Part shown: piece after piece, positions 5,466 to 6,372 of the stretch | Layout: each line of letters starts with the position of its first letter | Numbering within the stretch: position 1 is the first letter of the stretch | NCBI GenBank assembly: GCA_031400775.1 | Contig: JANNQN010000386.1 | Coordinates: 1-6,372 of the forward strand | From: PALSA-1355 sp031400775 | GTDB lineage: Bacteria > Planctomycetota > Planctomycetia > Pirellulales > PALSA-1355 | Direction of reading: 5' to 3' | DNA: 6,372 nucleotides | The notes under the pieces: model-generated | The model's input: only the letters and a program-made list of their open reading frames with translations | Databases searched by the model: none | What the model was told of the DNA's origin: nothing | Position numbers and translations under genes: made by a program

Positions 5466-6372
5466 ATGCTCTCGATCGTCTCGGATCGTTCGTTTCGGGA
5501 TTGCGAAGGCGTTAATCGGCGCGACTTCCTGAAGATCGGCACCTTGGGTGCTGGCGCGCTGGCACTGCCGCAATTGCTAGCGGCTCGCGCGCAGGCCGCC
5601 GCCGCCGGCAAGCCGGTCCGCAAGACCTCGGTCGTATGGGTGTGGATGGCCGGCGGGCCCTCGCACGTCGAGACTTTCAATCCCAGCATGGGCGCCCCGG
5701 TCGAGTTCCGCAGCGTGACCGGCGAGGTCGCCACGCGATTGCCCGGAGTGACCTTGGGTGGCACATTTCCCAAGATCGCTTCGGTCGCTGACAAGATGGC
5801 CTTCGTGCGCTCGTTCGCCCACAACAATAGCGGTCACGTCGGCGGCACGCACTTTGTCATGACCGGCTACGACAATCGCACGATCGACAATAGCGGCACA
5901 CCCACTCGCCCTTCGTTCGGTGCGATCGTCGCTCGCGTGCGCGGCACCAATCATCCCGTCACCGGCATGCCGACGTACGTCCGCTTCAATCCGATTCGTA
6001 GCGGCATCGACGGCGCGTCGTTCCTCGGTCCGGCCTATGCGCCGTTCGATCCCGCGGGCCAAGCGCTCAAGAACCTCTCGCTGGCCGTGCCCGAAGATCG
6101 GCTGGACGATCGCCGGGCGCTGTTGACCAGCTTGGACCGTATGTCGAGCGTGGTGGACCGCAGCGGACTAATGGAAGGGCTGGACAAGTTCGAGGAGCAA
6201 GCATTCAACCTGGTGCTGGGCGGAGCGCCGGCGGCCTTCGATCTGACGCGCGAAAAGCGCAAGACCGTGGCCCGTTACGGCAAGGGTTTTGGCGAACAGA
6301 TGCTGCGGGCCCGACGATTGTGCGAGGCCGGCTGCGGCTTCGTGACGTTGCAATATCCCGGCTGGGACATGC
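5466..6372 (+). CDS. DUF1501 protein with Tat-like signal, truncated by the window end
   Basis: The frame runs open from the ATG at 5466 to the window end, 302 complete codons. Family members usually have roughly 430-480 residues, so about a third is missing. GGGAG at 5453-5457 lies 8 nt before the start. Residues 17-45 form a twin-arginine-type signal (NRRDFLKIGTLGAG, Arg18-Arg19) with an alanine-rich tail. VVWVWMAGGPSHVETFNP at 56-73 is the DUF1501 opening strand and loop. The family is related to the alkaline phosphatase/sulfatase fold. Where many members have an Asp in this loop, Glu69 and Asn72 stand here. FVRSFAHNNSGHVGGTHF at 113-130 is the second conserved block, with the histidines expected near the metal site. 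Planctomycetes encode many copies, often beside DUF1549/DUF1553 cytochrome-type genes; here the upstream neighbour is a Gfo/Idh/MocA gene. The biochemical role is not established. Confidence 0.92.
   Translation, partial: MLSIVSDRSFRDCEGVNRRDFLKIGTLGAGALALPQLLAARAQAAAAGKPVRKTSVVWVWMAGGPSHVETFNPSMGAPVEFRSVTGEVATRLPGVTLGGTFPKIASVADKMAFVRSFAHNNSGHVGGTHFVMTGYDNRTIDNSGTPTRPSFGAIVARVRGTNHPVTGMPTYVRFNPIRSGIDGASFLGPAYAPFDPAGQALKNLSLAVPEDRLDDRRALLTSLDRMSSVVDRSGLMEGLDKFEEQAFNLVLGGAPAAFDLTREKRKTVARYGKGFGEQMLRARRLCEAGCGFVTLQYPGWDM

Overview
The window looks like chromosomal DNA from a planctomycete, probably of the Pirellulales type. This is inferred from the gene families and not from any marker gene. 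The DNA is GC-rich. It carries a Tat-exported Gfo/Idh/MocA-family protein next to a Tat-exported DUF1501 protein, and a periplasmic protein that joins a LolA-like (DUF2092-type) domain to a TlpA-type thioredoxin domain. All three are characteristic of Planctomycetota. I see no tRNA, rRNA, CRISPR array, transposase or phage structural gene.

Layout. Positions 1-389 (+) hold the end of an open frame that begins before the window. It is chimeric: a fragment of a VOC (glyoxalase-like) protein runs in frame into the C-terminal part of GTP cyclohydrolase II (RibA). Positions 502-960 (-) hold a complete VOC protein, a close paralogue of that fragment in inverted orientation. Its start codon is preceded by four tandem copies of a heptamer. 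Positions 1077-1958 (-) encode a protein with NlpC/P60-like cysteine peptidase motifs and no signal peptide. Positions 2120-3553 (-) encode the LolA-like/TlpA fusion. These three minus-strand genes follow one another with gaps of 161 and 116 bp, so cotranscription is possible but not shown. A 279-bp divergent region then separates them from the plus-strand genes: the Gfo/Idh/MocA protein (3833-5302) and the DUF1501 protein (5466 to the window end, truncated). The DUF1501 gene has its own good promoter candidate.

Function. The minus-strand genes suggest envelope work (redox or lipid-linked periplasmic protein, possible peptidoglycan or peptide hydrolase) plus a small metal-dependent enzyme. 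The plus-strand pair suggests exported carbohydrate or sulfated-glycan metabolism, as proposed for many planctomycete gene neighbourhoods. No substrate can be named. I do not see a convincing new multi-gene system. The most unusual signal is the VOC-RibA junction at about 126-134, which is either a real recombination product or an assembly join.
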